Shown here: positions 61,765 to 64,000 of the stretch, piece after piece
Layout of the letters: every line of letters starts with the position of its first letter
Numbering within the stretch: the first letter of the stretch is position 1
Translations under genes and position numbers: made by a program
Notes under the pieces: model-generated
What the model saw: the letters and a program-made list of their open reading frames with translations, nothing else
Databases searched by the model: none
Told to the model about the DNA's origin: nothing
Source of the DNA: Sphaerolaimus hirsutus
Lineage: Eukaryota; Nematoda; Chromadorea; Monhysterida; Sphaerolaimidae
Direction: 5' to 3'
Assembly (NCBI GenBank): GCA_964036195.1
Contig: OZ038452.1
Span: 3,658,001-3,722,000, forward strand
Length of the DNA stretch: 64,000 bases

Positions 61765-63182
61765 CTTCCACTCTCCAGGGTTCGAGGCAGTGCTGATTGC
61801 GACGCCGCCATGTCCAATTTCGCACGCAGCATTGTAGTGGTTGGCTCTGATTCCACGCTGGTAATTCTGACTGATAGATTGGGGCTGCCCGCCGCTGGTT
61901 TGTCTTCGTCCGGTCTGGCCAGCACCAAGCTCAACACCGACATGGGCGTCGCCTGGTTTAACAGCTGTGTCTGCGTATTTACCTGCTCCAGCAGACGCAC
62001 GCGCTGCTCTTCTGGTCCTTCAAACGTGTCCGCTTGTAATTCTTCTGGGTCCGGGCGGCGCACCATAATGTCACATGCAGTGCCCTGCGGCGTGTGTTCC
62101 CAGAACACATGCGCGCACACATCCGTTGCGCGTTTCGCCCGAAACCGCAAGAATGACTCGTTATAGCAGTGGGCCGCTGCTAAAATACCCAATTTGTACC
62201 TGAGAAACGCGTCCATGTTGTCGCGATTTTCTGTGTCTGGCTGGATGCCCGTTGTGCTGATGTCCTCGGCCGTGGCGACCTGCAGCCCGTACGCATGGCC
62301 GTAGAATTCATCGCCGAACACGTCCAAATCGTTCAGGTCGTGATATTCGACGTGGGCCAGCCCCAACTGCCCAGCACTCAAATTTTCCACTCTGCTGTCA
62401 CTCACATATTCTCTGTGCAAAATGACCAGCTTTTCCGGCCCGGCATCGCCTCGCTCCGCCGCGCCCAGCGGTTCCAGATTTTTGTAATTCGACGGCGTGA
62501 AGGCCGCTCGCAGCCGCGCTGTTTTCCAGTCGCTCGTGTAGGGCTGGTAGCCGGAAGTGTCGCCGCGCGTCAATGTACGTGCCGCTTGAGTGACGCGCCG
62601 CGTGCCCTGCGTACTCACGACCACGGGGGCGGCAACGTTTAAGGGGCACTTTGTCTGATTACCCCATATCACGACGCCGGTAAACTCCCAGTACCTGGGA
62701 TTTTCTATTTTTTGTGCGATTGCGGTCGCCGAGAAACGCATCCCGTGGCGCACCAGGGGCAGAAACATCGAGGGGTGTTGTTTCTGAATTTTCGCGCACA
62801 AATCCACCAGCTGGGAGGTTCGTTTGTCCCTAGCCGCCTTGGCCCGCTTATTAGAATAATAAAAATACGGATAGGCTTCATCCGCATTCACCCACTGCTC
62901 GTTTTCGCTGAGTATCGCCATCGTCTGCTCAGAAATTCTCACATGGCACTGATACTCAACATGCCCGTCGGCGCCCGAGTCAATATACACCCTATCTACC
63001 CAACCTTCGAATTTCCCTCTGCTGGGGTAGATTTCCGGTCCATTTTGCATCTGCTGCGCGCGGTAAAGTTGTCGCGGGGGAATGGTTCCGCCGCCGCAGG
63101 CACCATGTGTATTTGTCTCCTTGGATTTAATGGGCGGGGCGTTTGCACCTTCAAATGGGCGTTTGCGAGAGGCCGAAGCCAT
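61758..63182 (-). CDS. Unrecognised 474-codon ORF, C-terminus replaced by LTR
   Basis: ATG at 63182 begins MASASRKRPFEGANAPPIKS, with a short basic motif like a nuclear signal. The body is globular-looking with QMQNGPEIYPSRGKFEGWVD, YIDSGADGHVEYQCHVRI, WEFTGVVIWGNQ and FLRYKLGILAAAHCYNESFL. There is no signal peptide or TM segment, and an LEQVNTQTQLLNQ stretch near the end may be a coiled coil. The last residues and stop come from the BEL LTR. It follows, in the same orientation, a gypsy-type integrase end 225 bp upstream, so it may be an extra gene of that element or an unrelated neighbour. Confidence 0.7.
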   Translation of the reverse strand: MASASRKRPFEGANAPPIKSKETNTHGACGGGTIPPRQLYRAQQMQNGPEIYPSRGKFEGWVDRVYIDSGADGHVEYQCHVRISEQTMAILSENEQWVNADEAYPYFYYSNKRAKAARDKRTSQLVDLCAKIQKQHPSMFLPLVRHGMRFSATAIAQKIENPRYWEFTGVVIWGNQTKCPLNVAAPVVVSTQGTRRVTQAARTLTRGDTSGYQPYTSDWKTARLRAAFTPSNYKNLEPLGAAERGDAGPEKLVILHREYVSDSRVENLSAGQLGLAHVEYHDLNDLDVFGDEFYGHAYGLQVATAEDISTTGIQPDTENRDNMDAFLRYKLGILAAAHCYNESFLRFRAKRATDVCAHVFWEHTPQGTACDIMVRRPDPEELQADTFEGPEEQRVRLLEQVNTQTQLLNQATPMSVLSLVLARPDEDKPAAGSPNLSVRITSVESEPTTTMLRAKLDMAASQSALPRTLESGSV

Positions 63183-63407
63183 TATAATTATAATAATGTG
63201 ATAAAATAATTAATTGCGAAGTTTTATGAACGGGGAAAGTAACAAGAACTCGTGCGGTCCAGTTGCCCGTGGGCAAAAGGGGTGCACGAGCTTCCTAAAA
63301 AACACACACACTTTCACACACACTTCATACCTGTTGTACCTGGTTTCGTGTTGTTTGACGCGACGGCGATGATCGTAACGGCTAATTAATCAGCTAATTA
63401 ATCAATT
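63183..63407. other. Spacer between integrase end and unknown ORF
   Basis: AT-rich near both genes, with a CACACACACTTTC patch and a GCTAATTAATCAGCTAATTAATCA direct repeat close to the integrase stop. No LTR terminus identified. Confidence 0.5.
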
Positions 63408-64000
63408 TTAGTCGTCGCCGTATAATTCACTGTAAGAAGGGGGGATTAAATATTCACTGGTTGCCTTACAACAATCTGCATGGACTACATAAATTTTCTT
63501 ATTAATATTGTTGAATAAAGTCACTAATGGGTGGGCATAATCAATGCACTCATACGGGCCGATAAAGCGAGGCGCGAATTTCTTACTGGGGCCTGTCAAC
63601 TGAGTAATACGCGGCGTGTATACGCGTACCGCTTGCCCGCGTTGCACATTCAATCGGCGCGCCCGGCGATTGGCGTAAAATTGCTCCTTTTGCTGCGCCT
63701 TTGCTAAAGCGGTGTGCGCTGCTTCGCGTGCTGTGGTCAGACGCGCGCCTAATTCATTTATAAGAGCGCGCTTATGCGGCAATGAGGGCAATGCCTCAGT
63801 GTCGGGGGGAGGCTCGATCATACGCTCCCACATAGACGCAGCAGGCTTGCCAAATAGCAACGCATAGGGGGTGGTTTGCAAGGAAGGGTGTTTTGACGTA
63901 TTGTACGCATGTACAGCGGCGCCTAAATGTATGTCCCAATCGTCATGTGTACGATTTACATAGTGAGATACTATTTCCATCAGAACACCATTCCTACGTT
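63408..64000 (-). CDS. Ty3/gypsy-type integrase, C-terminal part, open at window edge
   Basis: Open from the window end to the stop at 63408. The region WDIHLGAAVHAYNTSKHPSL then TTPYALLFGKPA is the end of the retroviral-type integrase core. FAPRFIGPYECIDYAHPLVT then KKIYVVHADCCK is the GPY/F module found in Ty3/gypsy integrases. The first ATG visible (63978-63980) is internal; the frame continues upstream. The catalytic DDE residues lie outside the window. Confidence 0.82.
   Translation of the reverse strand, partial: RRNGVLMEIVSHYVNRTHDDWDIHLGAAVHAYNTSKHPSLQTTPYALLFGKPAASMWERMIEPPPDTEALPSLPHKRALINELGARLTTAREAAHTALAKAQQKEQFYANRRARRLNVQRGQAVRVYTPRITQLTGPSKKFAPRFIGPYECIDYAHPLVTLFNNINKKIYVVHADCCKATSEYLIPPSYSELYGDD

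Noticed and set aside
61758..63182. Env protein of a gypsy (errantivirus-like) element
   Set aside because: Position fits, but there is no signal peptide, TM helix or Cys-rich ectodomain.

Overview
This window looks like nuclear DNA of an invertebrate animal, most likely an arthropod or near relative. The taxon is inferred, not shown. The evidence is a protein gene in about ten short exons with GT-AG introns and consistent splice phases, a full-length BEL/Pao retroelement with an envelope domain, and dense MITE and foldback clutter. There are no operons, bacterial ribosome sites or rRNA. A run of 200 N at 49111-49310 is an assembly gap.

Layout. (1) About 600-9400, minus strand: a rhodopsin-like (class A) peptide-type GPCR. 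Exons for TM1 to TM7 and a C-terminal tail lie in order from 9371 down to about 1050, and every intron phase I checked fits. The introns are largely mobile-element debris. A tail exon is interrupted by a foldback insertion near 818-1050. (2) About 9400-48500: mostly non-coding DNA built from nested non-autonomous DNA transposons. One group has CCGTATTTC-type ends and TA target duplications (called family A and family B here). Another is a set of hAT-like families with 8-bp target duplications. Each hAT-like family carries its own short motif repeated in inverted arms: CGTAAA, GCGTAAGC, GGCGCC, GGCACCG, TTCCG, TTCGAAAA, GAGTCGAGTC or GTATGTGCCC. There are also a 1.48-kb foldback, a putative TTAA-flanked element and CACTAGTTT foldbacks. 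One terminal exon of an unrecognised gene lies at 45805-45973 (minus). (3) 48558-49399, plus strand: the first exons of an unrecognised gene, broken by the N gap. (4) 49484-61764, minus strand: a young BEL/Pao element with two 1097-bp LTRs (about 5 differences), a CTTC target duplication and a tRNA-Ser-like primer site. It has gag, then a very long frame with zinc knuckles, protease, RT, RNase H, integrase and an envelope-like glycoprotein. A second long frame overlaps the envelope tail. One in-frame UGA interrupts gag. (5) 61758-64000, minus strand: an unrecognised 474-codon frame, cut at its C-terminus by the BEL insertion, and upstream of it the 3' end of a Ty3/gypsy-type integrase that runs off the window.

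The strongest leads are the overlapping frame in the BEL envelope tail, the set of hAT-like families that share one architecture but use different arm motifs, the unknown ORF next to the gypsy integrase, and the GPCR exon with a foldback in it. Nesting gives a relative chronology: family B copies are hosts for family A, and family A and hAT-like elements inserted into each other.
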